Below, piece after piece: positions 35,845 through 44,573 of a DNA stretch of 64,000 bases. Each line of letters starts with the position of its first letter. Position 1 is the stretch's first letter. The position numbers and the translations under genes are program-made. The notes beneath the pieces were generated by a model, which was not told where the DNA came from, ran no database searches, and saw nothing but the letters and a program-made list of their open reading frames with translations. Source of the DNA: Roseomonas marmotae (GTDB lineage Bacteria > Pseudomonadota > Alphaproteobacteria > Acetobacterales > Acetobacteraceae). The stretch lies in contig NZ_CP061094.1 of assembly GCF_017654485.1 (NCBI RefSeq), positions 366,590 through 430,589 of the forward strand, given 5' to 3'.

Positions 35845-36794
35845 TGCAAGGCAAGGTCGGGATCATCGGCGCCGGTTTGGTCGGCGCCGCTGCGGGCTAC
35901 CTGCTGGCGAATGTGCCAGGGGTGAGCGAGGTGGTGCTGGTGGACCTGGACCGCGCCAGGGCGGAGTCGGAGGCCGCGGATATCTCCCACGCCGCGGCCT
36001 TCGGCAGCCCGGCGCTGGTACGCGCCGGGGATTACGCGGATCTGGACGGCTCGCAGGTGGTGGTGATCACGGCGGGCACCAGCCTCAAGCCGGGGCAGAC
36101 GCGGCTGGATCTGCTGGCGGCCAATATCGGCATCATCTCCTCCGTGCTGGAGCGCGTTCTGGAGGTGGTGCCGGATACGGTTCTGCTCTTCGCCACCAAC
36201 CCGGTGGATGTCATGCCCGCCGTGGCGGTAAGGCGCTTCGGCGTGCCACGCGGGCGCGCCATCGGCACGGGCTGCGCGCTGGATTCCGCGCGGTTCCGGG
36301 ACCGGCTGGCCCGGCACCTCGGCGTCTCCCCCAGTTCCGTCCATGCCTATGTCCTGGGGGAGCATGGCGATTCCGAGGTGATCCACTGGAGCGGCGCGCA
36401 GATCGCTGGCATGCCGCTGACCGATTTCGCGGAGAAGATGGGCAATCCGCTGCCGCCCGAGCTGAGGGAGACCATCGCCAGGGAAGTCCGCACCTCGGCC
36501 TATCGCATCAAGGAGGGAAAGGGCGTCTCGAACTTCGGTATCGGCGGCTGCATCGCGCGGCTGACCCGGGCCATCGTGAACGACGAGCATGTGGTGTTCA
36601 GCACCTGCACCGTCATGGATGAGGTGCTGGGGGTGCCGGACACCTGCATCTCCCTGCCGCATGTGCTTTCCTCCGAGGGCGCGTCGCATCCCTTCCTGCC
36701 GCGCCTGGACGGCACGGAGGAGGCTGCCCTGCGCCACAGCGCGGAGGTGCTGCGGAAGGCCATCCAGGACGGGCTGGACGCGACCATACAGTAG
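35844..36794 (+). CDS. L-2-hydroxyacid dehydrogenase of the LDH/MDH fold
   Basis: The 316-residue protein has the NAD motif GIIGAGLVGAA and the catalytic set Arg87 (GQTRLDLL), Asp147 and Arg150 (LDSARFR) and His174 (GEHGDSEV). The residue that decides lactate (Gln) versus malate (Arg), just before KPG, is Leu81, so it is neither a standard LDH nor MDH. The position equivalent to LDH Thr246 appears to be Ser. A hydrophobic 2-oxo acid or another hydroxy acid is likely. I chose the ATG at 35844, with GGGAG seven bases upstream; a GTG one codon earlier is possible. Confidence 0.9.
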   Translation: MQGKVGIIGAGLVGAAAGYLLANVPGVSEVVLVDLDRARAESEAADISHAAAFGSPALVRAGDYADLDGSQVVVITAGTSLKPGQTRLDLLAANIGIISSVLERVLEVVPDTVLLFATNPVDVMPAVAVRRFGVPRGRAIGTGCALDSARFRDRLARHLGVSPSSVHAYVLGEHGDSEVIHWSGAQIAGMPLTDFAEKMGNPLPPELRETIAREVRTSAYRIKEGKGVSNFGIGGCIARLTRAIVNDEHVVFSTCTVMDEVLGVPDTCISLPHVLSSEGASHPFLPRLDGTEEAALRHSAEVLRKAIQDGLDATIQ

Positions 36795-36801
36795 CGCCGC
36801 G

Positions 36802-36834
36802 CCGGCCCGGCGAGCACCTTCCTCGCCGGGCCGG
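36802..36834. terminator. Strong hairpin between convergent ldh-like gene and glucokinase
   Basis: A perfect 13-bp stem (CCGGCCCGGCGAG with CTCGCCGGGCCGG) and a seven-base loop fill most of the 53-bp gap. It should end transcription from both sides, although it lacks a T-run. Confidence 0.75.
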
Positions 36835-36847
36835 GCGCGGTGCCGCC

Positions 36848-37774
36848 CTACCCGCCCGGATGCAGGGCCGCGCCGAGCAGCCCGGTATGAGGTCGCGTCA
36901 CCTGGTCGATCGGCACGGTTTCCATGAGGCTCGCGAAGCGCCCCTTGGCGGTGAAGCCCCGCGCCAGCGCCTCCAGGTCCAGCAATGGGCCGAGGCCGCG
37001 GCACAGCCCGCCCATGACATGCACGCCGCCATCGGCGACCAATGTCAGCACCAGGTCTCCCGCCGTGCCACCGAGGATGGCGGAGAACATTCTCACTGCC
37101 TCCTGGCAGAGCGCGCATCCCCCCGCCGCCCGCTGGCTGACCTCGGGCGGGGTGCCGAACCGCTCCTCACGCCCCTCCATCTCCGCCAGCGCGTTCGCCA
37201 TCCGCAGCAGACCCGGGCCGGAGAGCAGCCGCTCGGTTGAGACATGCCCGAATTCCCGCCGGAGCCTGGCCAGGATCCCGGCCTGCCGGTCGTCATGCGG
37301 CGCGAAGGAGGTGTGCGCCGCCTCGCTGGCCAGCACCCTCGCCTTCCCCTCTTCCCACAGCAGGAAGGCGACACCCAGCCCCGTGCCTGGCCCCATGACC
37401 ACCCGGGGCCGTCCCGGCCTGGCGGTGCCCGGCTTCAGCTGGCGGAAATCCCCGGCTCCCAGCCCATGGATGGACCAGGCCTGCGCGACGAAGTCATTGA
37501 TCACCGTCAGCTGCCGCAGGCCCAGCCGCTCCCGTGCCTCCGGGATGGTGAAGCGCCAGGGGTTGTTGGAGAAGGCCACCTCGTCCCCGAGGACCGGCGT
37601 CGCCACGGCGAAGACCGCGTGATCCGCGCTTCGTCCCGCCAGATAGGCCTGCGCCGCCTCGATCAGCCCGGGGTAGTCCCGCACCGGCAGCTTCCGCTCA
37701 TCCCGCATGATCCCGCCGGGCTCGCAGAGCGCGAAGCGGGCATTCGTGCCGCCGATATCGCCGACCAGCCGCAT
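36848..37774 (-). CDS. glk: Glucokinase, proteobacterial Glk family
   Basis: The 308-residue protein has the ATP motif GDIGGTNARFAL at its N-terminus, the glucose-binding region SNNPWRFT and INDFVAQA, and GPGTGLGVAF. It phosphorylates glucose to glucose-6-phosphate. Its ATG lies two bases after the pfkB stop, so the two glycolytic genes form one operon. The long frame upstream is the shadow of pfkB. Confidence 0.92.
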   Translation of the reverse strand: MRLVGDIGGTNARFALCEPGGIMRDERKLPVRDYPGLIEAAQAYLAGRSADHAVFAVATPVLGDEVAFSNNPWRFTIPEARERLGLRQLTVINDFVAQAWSIHGLGAGDFRQLKPGTARPGRPRVVMGPGTGLGVAFLLWEEGKARVLASEAAHTSFAPHDDRQAGILARLRREFGHVSTERLLSGPGLLRMANALAEMEGREERFGTPPEVSQRAAGGCALCQEAVRMFSAILGGTAGDLVLTLVADGGVHVMGGLCRGLGPLLDLEALARGFTAKGRFASLMETVPIDQVTRPHTGLLGAALHPGG

Positions 37775-37776
37775 GG

Positions 37777-38739
37777 TCAGCGCCCCTCCCCCAGCACGAG
37801 GCCGACCGGGATCTCGGTGATCCGCCGCCGCAACGCCTCCACCTCCGCGCCCGAGGGATGTGCCGTGCCGGCATTGGACACCGCGGCGGCCCCTGCCGCG
37901 ACACCCCAGGCGAAGGCATCCGCCGCCGTGGCGCCCCGGCTCAGCGCCAGCGTCATCGCCGCCAGGAAGCTGTCCCCGGCCCCGACCGCGCCCCGCACCG
38001 GCACGTCCAGCGCGGGCAGCCGCAGCGCGCCCTCGGCCGTGGCCAGCACCGCCCCGTCCCCGCCCAGCGTGACGGCCAGGCGGGCCACCCGGCCGGACCG
38101 GACCAGCTCCGTGGCCGCCTGCTCCAACTCGCCATCCCCGCGCAGCGGGCGGCCGACCAGGCTCTCGAACTCGCCGCGGCTCGGCTTCATCAGCTCGATG
38201 CCGCCCTGCTCCAGCGCGAGGCGCAGCGCCTCGCCCGAGGTATCGACCACCAGGTGCAGGCCCCGCTCCCTGGCGATGACGGCGGTGCGGGCGTAGAAAT
38301 CCCCGGGCACACCGGTCGGCAGGCTGCCGCTGGCGACGAGCCACCCTTCCCCGATCTCCCCGATGGCTTCGAGGGCGGCACCCCATTCCGCCCCGGAAAC
38401 GGCCGGCCCTTCCGGGACGAAGCGGTATTCCTGCCCGCTGGCGCGGTCGAGCACGGTCTGGCTGATCCGGGTCCGCCCGGCGATGGGGATGCTGCGCCGG
38501 GGGACGCCGGCGCTGTCCAGCAGCTCCTCCAGCAGGCGCCCCGTCACTCCGCCGGCCAGGATGATCGCCAGGGTTTCGCCGCCCAGTTCCTGCACCACGC
38601 GCGAAACGTTAACACCACCCCCGCCCGGGTCCTGCCGCTCATTGAAGGTCCGCACCTTGCGGACCGGATGCACCGCAGCGGCCTCGCTGGCCACGTCGAT
38701 GGTCGGGTTCAGCGTCAGCGTGGTAATTCGGGATGACAT
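37777..38739 (-). CDS. pfkB: 6-phosphofructokinase II (PfkB, ribokinase family)
   Basis: The 320-residue protein closely follows the E. coli Pfk-2 pattern: TLTLNPTIDVAS at the start, DPGGGGVNVSRV in the substrate site, EYRFVPEGP, VASGSLPTGVP and the catalytic GAVGAGDSFLA near the C-terminus. It makes fructose-1,6-bisphosphate from fructose-6-phosphate. Paired with glk it provides the upper part of glycolysis, which many alphaproteobacteria lack because they use the Entner-Doudoroff route. Confidence 0.9.
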   Translation of the reverse strand: MSSRITTLTLNPTIDVASEAAAVHPVRKVRTFNERQDPGGGGVNVSRVVQELGGETLAIILAGGVTGRLLEELLDSAGVPRRSIPIAGRTRISQTVLDRASGQEYRFVPEGPAVSGAEWGAALEAIGEIGEGWLVASGSLPTGVPGDFYARTAVIARERGLHLVVDTSGEALRLALEQGGIELMKPSRGEFESLVGRPLRGDGELEQAATELVRSGRVARLAVTLGGDGAVLATAEGALRLPALDVPVRGAVGAGDSFLAAMTLALSRGATAADAFAWGVAAGAAAVSNAGTAHPSGAEVEALRRRITEIPVGLVLGEGR

Positions 38740-39392
38740 CGTCGAGGCAACTCCGGGAGCGGTGTTCGCAACCTCATCTAGAACATCGGGCAGCGCTCGT
38801 CCCGCGCATAAACGGTAAATTGCGGCGGGCGATCCGGCCCGGCTTCAGAGGCCGCTGCCCGCCGGCGGACCGGATCCGGCCTGACCCCGGGCATGCGCCG
38901 CAGCTCGGTGAGGGAGGAGAGGATCAGCGACACCGCAGGTCGTGCCGTCCGGCAGCAGAAAGCCACCCGGTCCCGGGCACGACGACGATGCCGGAGGCGA
39001 CGGCTGTATCCGCGGGGAAACGGTCACTGATGTCCTTGAAGGTGGAGGCCATGCCGCAGGCGAACTCCGGGCAGGAGAGCAGGAACAGGCTGATCGAGAC
39101 AGCCCATAGAACCCATCAGGTGACGCGGCGGGCGCCGAGTCGGTTCGACAATCACGCGGCCGGAACTGCGGCTTGCCTGATGGAGAGGCTGTAATCACTG
39201 ACCGTCGCACCGCGCCACCCAGGCCGGGAACGCGTTGAACTAAGCGTGACTCCTTTCAATCTCTTTCTTATCCAAGCACGGATCTGGCAAAGAAGGTCGT
39301 GGAGCCAGCCTGCTGCGGTCGATTTCAGTCATGCGTCATGGCCGCAATTTTCCGCATCACGTTGCCGTCCCGGGAAGATGACGGAGACGCAC
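38740..39392. other. Intergenic region with decayed gene and narK promoter
   Basis: The 653 bp between divergent pfkB and narK hold a frameshifted nitrate-transporter remnant on the minus strand (separate entry). The AT-richer stretch at about 39236-39290 is the likely narK promoter zone. GTTGAACTAAGCGTGAC (39234-39250) has one TTGA half-site but no palindrome, and no copy of the TTGCG-N4-CGCAA box was seen. Confidence 0.5.
38940..39120 (-). pseudogene. Remnant of a nitrate/nitrite transporter (NarK/NNP-type)
   Basis: On the minus strand one frame encodes SISLFLLSCPEF, then GMASTFKDISDRFP and VASGIVVVPG. This follows the NNP-family pattern GxGSTFKMIPxIFP...GxVTGIVGAxGGLGGFxLP. The matching end GPGGFLLPDG appears in another frame immediately after, implying a frameshift. 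Only about 60 residues are recognisable, with stops on both sides. The intact narK1K2 gene lies on the opposite strand next to it. Confidence 0.5.
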
Positions 39393-42137
39393 ATGTCCGA
39401 GGCACAAGCCGCAACGGGATCGGCATCGCCATCCCAGGCGCAATCTCGCGCCTTATGGCTGTCCACCCTTGCCTTTACTGTCTGTTTTGCGGCCTGGACG
39501 ATATTCTCGATCATCGGGATCCAGATCAAACGCGATCTCGGCCTCACCGAGTTCCAGTTCGGCCTTCTGGTCGGCACGCCGATACTGACAGGAAGCCTGA
39601 TCCGCATCGTACTCGGTGTCTGGTCCGACCAGTATGGCGGGCGCGTGGTGTACACGGCGGTGATGGTCGCCGGAGGGATCGCCACCGGGCTGCTGGTCTT
39701 CGCCTACGACTATCCCACCTTCCTGCTCGCCGCACTTGGTGTCGGCATTTCCGGTGGATCCTTCTCGGTCGGCGTGGCTTACGTCTCGAAGTGGTTCCCG
39801 AAGGAGAAGCAGGGCACCGCCCTCGGGATCTTCGGCGCCGGCAATGTCGGCGCCGCCGTCACCAAGTTCCTCGCGCCGGTCATCATGGTGGCGATGGGCT
39901 GGAAGGCCGTGGCGCTGATCTGGGCCGCCGCGCTGCTGGTGATGGCCGTGGTGTTCTTCCTGTACACGAAGGACGACCCGGACCTCGCCGCGCGCCGCGC
40001 CACGGGCACCAAGCCGGAGAGTTTCGCGGCGATGATGGAGCCGCTGAAGAATGTGCAGGTCTGGCGCTTCAGCCTGTACTACTTCTTCGTCTTCGGCGCC
40101 TTCGTCGCGCTGGCCCTCTGGCTGCCGCGCTACATCATCGACGCCTACGGCTTCTCGATCACCACCGCCGGCATGATCGGCGCGGCCTACTCAGTGCCGG
40201 CAAGCATCTTCCGTGCCTATGGGGGTGTGCTCTCCGACCGGTACGGCGCGCGACGGGTGATGTACTGGACCTTCGGCGTGTCGATCGTGGTGACCTTCCT
40301 GCTGTCCTACCCGCCAACCGATTTCGTGATCGATGGCATCAACGGCCCGATCTCCTTCCATATCGCCATCGGCGTGGTGCCCTTCATCGTGCTGGTCTTC
40401 GTGCTGGGCTTCTTCATGAGCCTGGGCAAGGCGGCGGTGTACAAGCACATCCCCGTCTACTACCCGAACCGTGTCGGCGCGGTGGGTGGCGTTGTCGGGC
40501 TGATGGGCGGGCTTGGCGGCTTCCTGCTGCCCATGGCCTTCGGCCTGCTGAACGACCTGACGGGCATCCGGCAATCCTGCTTCATGCTCCTGTTCCTGCT
40601 CAGTGCGATATCGCTGGTGTGGATGCATGTGTCGATCCTGCGCATGGAGCGCGAGGCGACGACGGCGCAACTGGAACGCCTGCCCGAACTGCCGGAGATG
40701 CAGCCGATCCACGGACCCGCGCAGGAAGGCGCGCTCCGCGGCAGAGCGATCCAGGACTGGCGGCCGGACGACCCGGTCTTCTGGGAACAGACCGGCAAGG
40801 CCATCGCGCAGCGCAACCTGTGGGCATCCATCGCCTGCCTGCTGCTGGCATTCGCGGTGTGGATGGTGTGGTCCGTCGTGGTCGCGAAACTGCCTGCCGT
40901 CGGCTTCCGCTTCACGACCGACCAGCTCTTCTGGCTCGCGGCGCTCCCGGGGCTTTCCGGGGCGACCTTCCGCATCTTCTACACCTTCATGCCGCCCATC
41001 TTCGGCGGCCGGCTGTGGACCACCCTGTCCACCTGGTCGCTGATCCTGCCCGCGCTCGGCATCGGCTTCGCGGTCCAGGACCCAACGACACCCTATTGGG
41101 TCTTCCTGCTGCTGGCGCTGCTCTGCGGCTTCGGGGGCGGCAATTTCTCCTCCTCCATGGCGAACATCGCGTTCTTCTTCCCGAAACGTGAGAAGGGGAA
41201 CGCGCTCGGGCTCAATGCCGGGCTCGGCAACCTCGGCGTCAGCGTGGTGCAGCTGGCCGTGCCGCTGGTGATCACCGTCGGCGTGTTCGGATGGCTCGGC
41301 GGGGAGCCTCAGGCGGTAAGCGACGGCGGCGTCCTGTGGCTGCAGAACGCCGGCTTCATCTGGGTTCCTTTCATCATCGCGGCGGCCTTCACGGCATGGT
41401 TCCGCATGGACGACCTCGCCGAGATGAAGTCCTCCTTCGCCGACCAGGCCGTGATCTTCCGGCGCAAGCACAACTGGATCATGTGCTTCCTCTACACCGG
41501 CACCTTCGGCTCCTTCATCGGCTACTCCGCTGGCTATCCGCTGCTGTCCACTACCCAGTTCCCTGAGGTCAACGCGCTGCAATTCGCCTTTCTGGGGCCC
41601 TTGCTGGGCGCGCTCTCACGCTCATTCAGCGGCTGGGTTTCCGATCGCTGGGGGGGTGGCCGCGTGACGGTCCTCGCATTCATCGCGATGGCCATCGGCG
41701 TCTATGGAGTTATCCACTTCATCGGCATCAAGGACCAGCCGGGCGCCTTCTGGGGGTTCTTCGCGAGCTTCATGTTCCTGTTCCTCGCCAGTGGCGTCGG
41801 CAACTCCTCCACCTTCCAGATGATCCCCGCGATCATGGGCAAGGACATCGTGCGGCTGATGCCGGACGCCAATCCGGCCGAGCAGAAACTGCACGCGGAG
41901 AAGGAAAGCGCCGCGATCATCGGCTTCACCGGAGGCATCGCGGCCTATGGCGCGTTCTTCATCCCCAAGAGCTACGGCTCCTCGATCGCCATGACCGGCG
42001 GGCCGGAAGCAGCGCTATGGGGCTTCTTCGCCTTCTATCTCGTCTGCATCGCTGTCACCTGGGGCGTCTACACGCGTCGCGGCGGCCTGCTGTATGACCT
42101 CGAGCGCGGCCAGAAACGGCGCCCCGCCCCGGTCTGA
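39393..42137 (+). CDS. narK: Fused NarK1-NarK2 nitrate/nitrite transporter
   Basis: The 914-residue protein consists of two complete MFS transporters of the nitrate/nitrite porter family (about residues 15-420 and 500-910), about 24 membrane helices in all. Each half has NNP signatures (GISGGSFSVGVAYVSKWFP and GAGNVGAAVTKF in the first; GFGGGNFSSSMANIAFFFP and NAGLGNLGVSVVQL in the second). In known fusions such as that of Paracoccus, NarK1 is proton-driven nitrate uptake and NarK2 nitrate/nitrite exchange. I chose the ATG at 39393, which has GGAG six bases upstream; an ATG five codons earlier is possible. It converges on the nar operon. Confidence 0.95.
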   Translation: MSEAQAATGSASPSQAQSRALWLSTLAFTVCFAAWTIFSIIGIQIKRDLGLTEFQFGLLVGTPILTGSLIRIVLGVWSDQYGGRVVYTAVMVAGGIATGLLVFAYDYPTFLLAALGVGISGGSFSVGVAYVSKWFPKEKQGTALGIFGAGNVGAAVTKFLAPVIMVAMGWKAVALIWAAALLVMAVVFFLYTKDDPDLAARRATGTKPESFAAMMEPLKNVQVWRFSLYYFFVFGAFVALALWLPRYIIDAYGFSITTAGMIGAAYSVPASIFRAYGGVLSDRYGARRVMYWTFGVSIVVTFLLSYPPTDFVIDGINGPISFHIAIGVVPFIVLVFVLGFFMSLGKAAVYKHIPVYYPNRVGAVGGVVGLMGGLGGFLLPMAFGLLNDLTGIRQSCFMLLFLLSAISLVWMHVSILRMEREATTAQLERLPELPEMQPIHGPAQEGALRGRAIQDWRPDDPVFWEQTGKAIAQRNLWASIACLLLAFAVWMVWSVVVAKLPAVGFRFTTDQLFWLAALPGLSGATFRIFYTFMPPIFGGRLWTTLSTWSLILPALGIGFAVQDPTTPYWVFLLLALLCGFGGGNFSSSMANIAFFFPKREKGNALGLNAGLGNLGVSVVQLAVPLVITVGVFGWLGGEPQAVSDGGVLWLQNAGFIWVPFIIAAAFTAWFRMDDLAEMKSSFADQAVIFRRKHNWIMCFLYTGTFGSFIGYSAGYPLLSTTQFPEVNALQFAFLGPLLGALSRSFSGWVSDRWGGGRVTVLAFIAMAIGVYGVIHFIGIKDQPGAFWGFFASFMFLFLASGVGNSSTFQMIPAIMGKDIVRLMPDANPAEQKLHAEKESAAIIGFTGGIAAYGAFFIPKSYGSSIAMTGGPEAALWGFFAFYLVCIAVTWGVYTRRGGLLYDLERGQKRRPAPV

Positions 42138-42204
42138 CCGTCCCCCCGTGAACTCCGTGCACTTGGAGCGACGGCGTCGGTCTTCCGGGAAGGAGGCTAC
42201 AGGC

Positions 42205-42339
42205 ATGGAGAAGCGCCGCACGGGGGGCGGGTCATTGGCCTGCTACGTCGGGCGGAGGTTGGACCGGTTCCGGGGCGGCTGGAAGATGGCCGCGGCCAGC
42301 ACGGGCGTGGCTGTCAGCAAGCCGAGGGCGACGTTCTGA
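42205..42339 (+). CDS. Putative 44-residue protein downstream of narK
   Basis: An ATG follows AAGGAGG at eight bases, one of the best ribosome binding sites in the window. The peptide is basic and glycine-rich (MEKRRTGGGSL, then GRRLDRFRGGW) with no known domain. It starts 67 bp after narK1K2 on the same strand and could be co-transcribed. No homology is claimed. Confidence 0.35.
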   Translation: MEKRRTGGGSLACYVGRRLDRFRGGWKMAAASTGVAVSKPRATF

Positions 42340-42422
42340 CCCGGCTCCCGCCGGATCGGAACGCCCGCGCATCGCTCAGACCATGACAACCAGGGTGCCG
42401 CCGCACGGGGCGGCGGCGGCGC

Positions 42423-43301
42423 TCAGCCGCAGCCTCCGGCGCCCGCGAGGTCGGACCTGCGGCCCGGCTGGGGACCCGCCGGCAGATCCGTGGACGTGCA
42501 GGAGGACCCGGCGGGCCAGGCGGAAGGCCGGGGCGGCGCGTTCTCGCCCTCGAACAGGTCGAAGCCCTGGACGCGCGCCCGCGCGGCCAGCGCCGCGATA
42601 TAGCCCTGCACCGCCTGGCGCCAGCTGGCTTCCTGGAGGAATTCGACGATGCGCCCGCGCATGGCGGCGAATGGCGGCACGCGCCCGACCTCCCGCGCCA
42701 CGACGCGGATGACATGCATCCCATAGCGGCTCCTGACCACCCTGGGGCAGACCTGGCCGCTCTCCAGCACGGCGAGATGCGCCTCGAACTCCGGCACGGT
42801 GCTGCCGCGCTCGATGAGGCCGAGATCGCCGCCCTGCGACTTCGAGGGGCAGTCCGAGAACTGGCGGGCCAGCTCCGGCAGCCGGTCCGGGTCCTCCAGC
42901 ACCTCGGCCAGCAGGGCCTCGGCCTTCGCCTGCGCCGCCTCGGCCGCCTGCGCGTCCTTCGGGTCGGCGGCCACCAGAAGATGCTGCACCTGCCAGATAT
43001 CGGGCAGGCGCAGCCGCTCCTGGTTGCGGGCGAACCAGCGTTGCAGCTCGTCCTCCGTCGGCTCGGGGAGGTGCAGCTCCGTCTCCAGCAACCGGCGGAT
43101 CGCGGCCTCGTCCGGCTCCTCCCCCGGTTCCGGGTCACGGTCGCTGATACCGCGCGCGGCCGCCTCGGCCAGCAGGATCTGGCGGATGACCAGGGCGCGG
43201 GCGGAGGCTTCCCAGGCCTTGGCCGGGTCCTCCGCCTCCTGCAACTGCACCTCAAGGGCGATCAGATCCTCGGGGATGACCACCCCGTCCACCTTGATCA
43301 T
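42423..43301 (-). CDS. PpiC-type peptidyl-prolyl isomerase of the nar operon
   Basis: The 292-residue protein has a parvulin domain at about residues 105-205 (VQHLLVAADPKDA, QFSDCPSKSQGGDLGLIERG, RYGMHVIRV), preceded by a NifM/SurA-like helical region. There is no signal peptide, so it acts in the cytoplasm. A PpiC-type protein in the same position is known in Pseudomonas aeruginosa (narGHJI-PA3871) and presumably helps nitrate reductase folding. Its ATG overlaps the stop of the preceding gene (ATGA). The last 45 residues are a low-complexity Pro/Gly/Ser tail. Confidence 0.88.
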   Translation of the reverse strand: MIKVDGVVIPEDLIALEVQLQEAEDPAKAWEASARALVIRQILLAEAAARGISDRDPEPGEEPDEAAIRRLLETELHLPEPTEDELQRWFARNQERLRLPDIWQVQHLLVAADPKDAQAAEAAQAKAEALLAEVLEDPDRLPELARQFSDCPSKSQGGDLGLIERGSTVPEFEAHLAVLESGQVCPRVVRSRYGMHVIRVVAREVGRVPPFAAMRGRIVEFLQEASWRQAVQGYIAALAARARVQGFDLFEGENAPPRPSAWPAGSSCTSTDLPAGPQPGRRSDLAGAGGCG

Positions 43302-43858
43302 GGCTGAGCTCCCCGCATGCGTTCCGTCTCTGCCAGCCTGGCCTGCACCGCGGGGCCGCTGGCCTGAAGCCCCGCCGTCGCGCCATCCTCGTAAGCGATG
43401 GCCACCGGCACCCCGAGCGAGGCGCGGTAGAGCGCCCACATGGCGCCGGACTGGTCGATATCCGCCCCGTGCAGCAGCAGGGGCAGGTTGCTGCGCTCCG
43501 CCACCAGTTCCGCGAACTGCCTCACCTGATCATCCGTGGGCACTCCCTGGACGGGAAGGTTGACGTAGCGGATGCGGGAGAACTCGGCATGCTGCTTCTG
43601 CGAGGCGACATCAGGATCGGGGGCCCGGAGATCCACGATCATCGCGAAGCCGACGCGCTTGGCCTCGATCACCCCGGCGTCATCGATCGGCCCCGATGTC
43701 GCGATCATGCGCGTCACCCGATGATAGAGCGGCAGGCGCTTCTCGCTGACCTGGTCGCCGAAGGGAACGACCCCGGGCGTCGGCGCGACTTCCGTGGCGG
43801 AGCCCGCCGCCATGAGCAGCACGGCCAGGGCCGGAAGCGCCGCAGTCCCGCCCCGCAT
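43298..43858 (-). CDS. Exported DUF442-like phosphatase-fold protein lacking the catalytic Cys
   Basis: The 186-residue protein has a short N-terminal signal (ALPALAVLLMAAGSA) and a tyrosine-phosphatase-like fold of the DUF442 / beta-lactamase-hydrolase-like group (MIATSGPIDDAGV, MIVDLRAPDPD, YVNLPVQG). The phosphate loop, usually HCxxGxxR, reads LHGADIDQSGAMW, so both Cys and Arg appear lost and phosphatase activity is unlikely. It overlaps narI (TGATG) and the foldase gene (ATGA), so it is an integral part of the nar operon. A periplasmic binding or assembly role is conceivable. Confidence 0.75.
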   Translation of the reverse strand: MRGGTAALPALAVLLMAAGSATEVAPTPGVVPFGDQVSEKRLPLYHRVTRMIATSGPIDDAGVIEAKRVGFAMIVDLRAPDPDVASQKQHAEFSRIRYVNLPVQGVPTDDQVRQFAELVAERSNLPLLLHGADIDQSGAMWALYRASLGVPVAIAYEDGATAGLQASGPAVQARLAETERMRGAQP

Positions 43859-44562
43859 CACACGCCCTCCTTGGCGATGTTCGCGTTCTTCCGGACGATC
43901 TGCCAGCCGCGCCGGCCCAGGAACCAGACCGGCGCCGACCACACATGCACCAGCCGCGTGAAGGGCACGAGCAGGAACAGGGTCATGCCGCAGACCAGGT
44001 GGAGCTTGTACACCCAGGGGACGGAGCTCACGAGTTCAGCCGAGCCAGGCTGGAACAAGAGGATGCTGCGCGACCACTCGGCAAGCACCAGCATGTAGGT
44101 GCCGTCCAGGTTCTGCGCGGATTCCGGCAGCGTCGCGACGCCGAGGCAGAGCTGAAAGAAGATGAACAGCAGGATGAAGATGTCGGTGGGCTTGCTGGTC
44201 TGCCGGATGCGCTGATCCGTCAGGCGGCGATGGATCAGCATCAATCCGCCGATGATGCCCAGCACGGCCAGCCCGCCGCCGGTGACGATCGCCAGGATCT
44301 GCTTGGCTTTCACCGTCAGTCCGAAGGCATGATAGACCTCGGGCGGTGTCAGCAGCCCTGCGGTATGGCCGACGAACAGGCCGAGGATGCTGATGTGGAA
44401 CAGGTTGCTGCCCCAGACCAGCTCTTTCCGGCGCAGGAACTGGCTTGACTGGCTCCGCCAGGAGAACTGGCTCCGGTCGAAACGCGCCCAGCTTCCCAGG
44501 AAGAAGCAGATCATGCAGAGATAGGGATAGAACCCGAACAGGAATTGGTTCAGCCAATCCAT
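43858..44562 (-). CDS. narI: Respiratory nitrate reductase gamma subunit (cytochrome b)
   Basis: The 234-residue membrane protein has five helices. Candidate haem-ligand His lie in NLFHISILGLFVGH (helix 2) and in KLHLVCGM and TRLVHVW (helix 5). It oxidises quinol and passes electrons to NarH. It follows narJ by 11 bp, and its stop overlaps the next gene. Confidence 0.95.
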   Translation of the reverse strand: MDWLNQFLFGFYPYLCMICFFLGSWARFDRSQFSWRSQSSQFLRRKELVWGSNLFHISILGLFVGHTAGLLTPPEVYHAFGLTVKAKQILAIVTGGGLAVLGIIGGLMLIHRRLTDQRIRQTSKPTDIFILLFIFFQLCLGVATLPESAQNLDGTYMLVLAEWSRSILLFQPGSAELVSSVPWVYKLHLVCGMTLFLLVPFTRLVHVWSAPVWFLGRRGWQIVRKNANIAKEGV

Positions 44563-44573
44563 GATGCGGTCTC

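Noticed and set aside
39234..39250. Possible FNR or NarR box GTTGAACTAAGCGTGAC upstream of narK
   Set aside because: There is no inverted symmetry and it does not match the narG box.
42397..42414. GC-rich hairpin at the end of the PpiC gene as a terminator
   Set aside because: It is only a six-base GC stem inside a GGC repeat with no T-run; it could form by composition alone.
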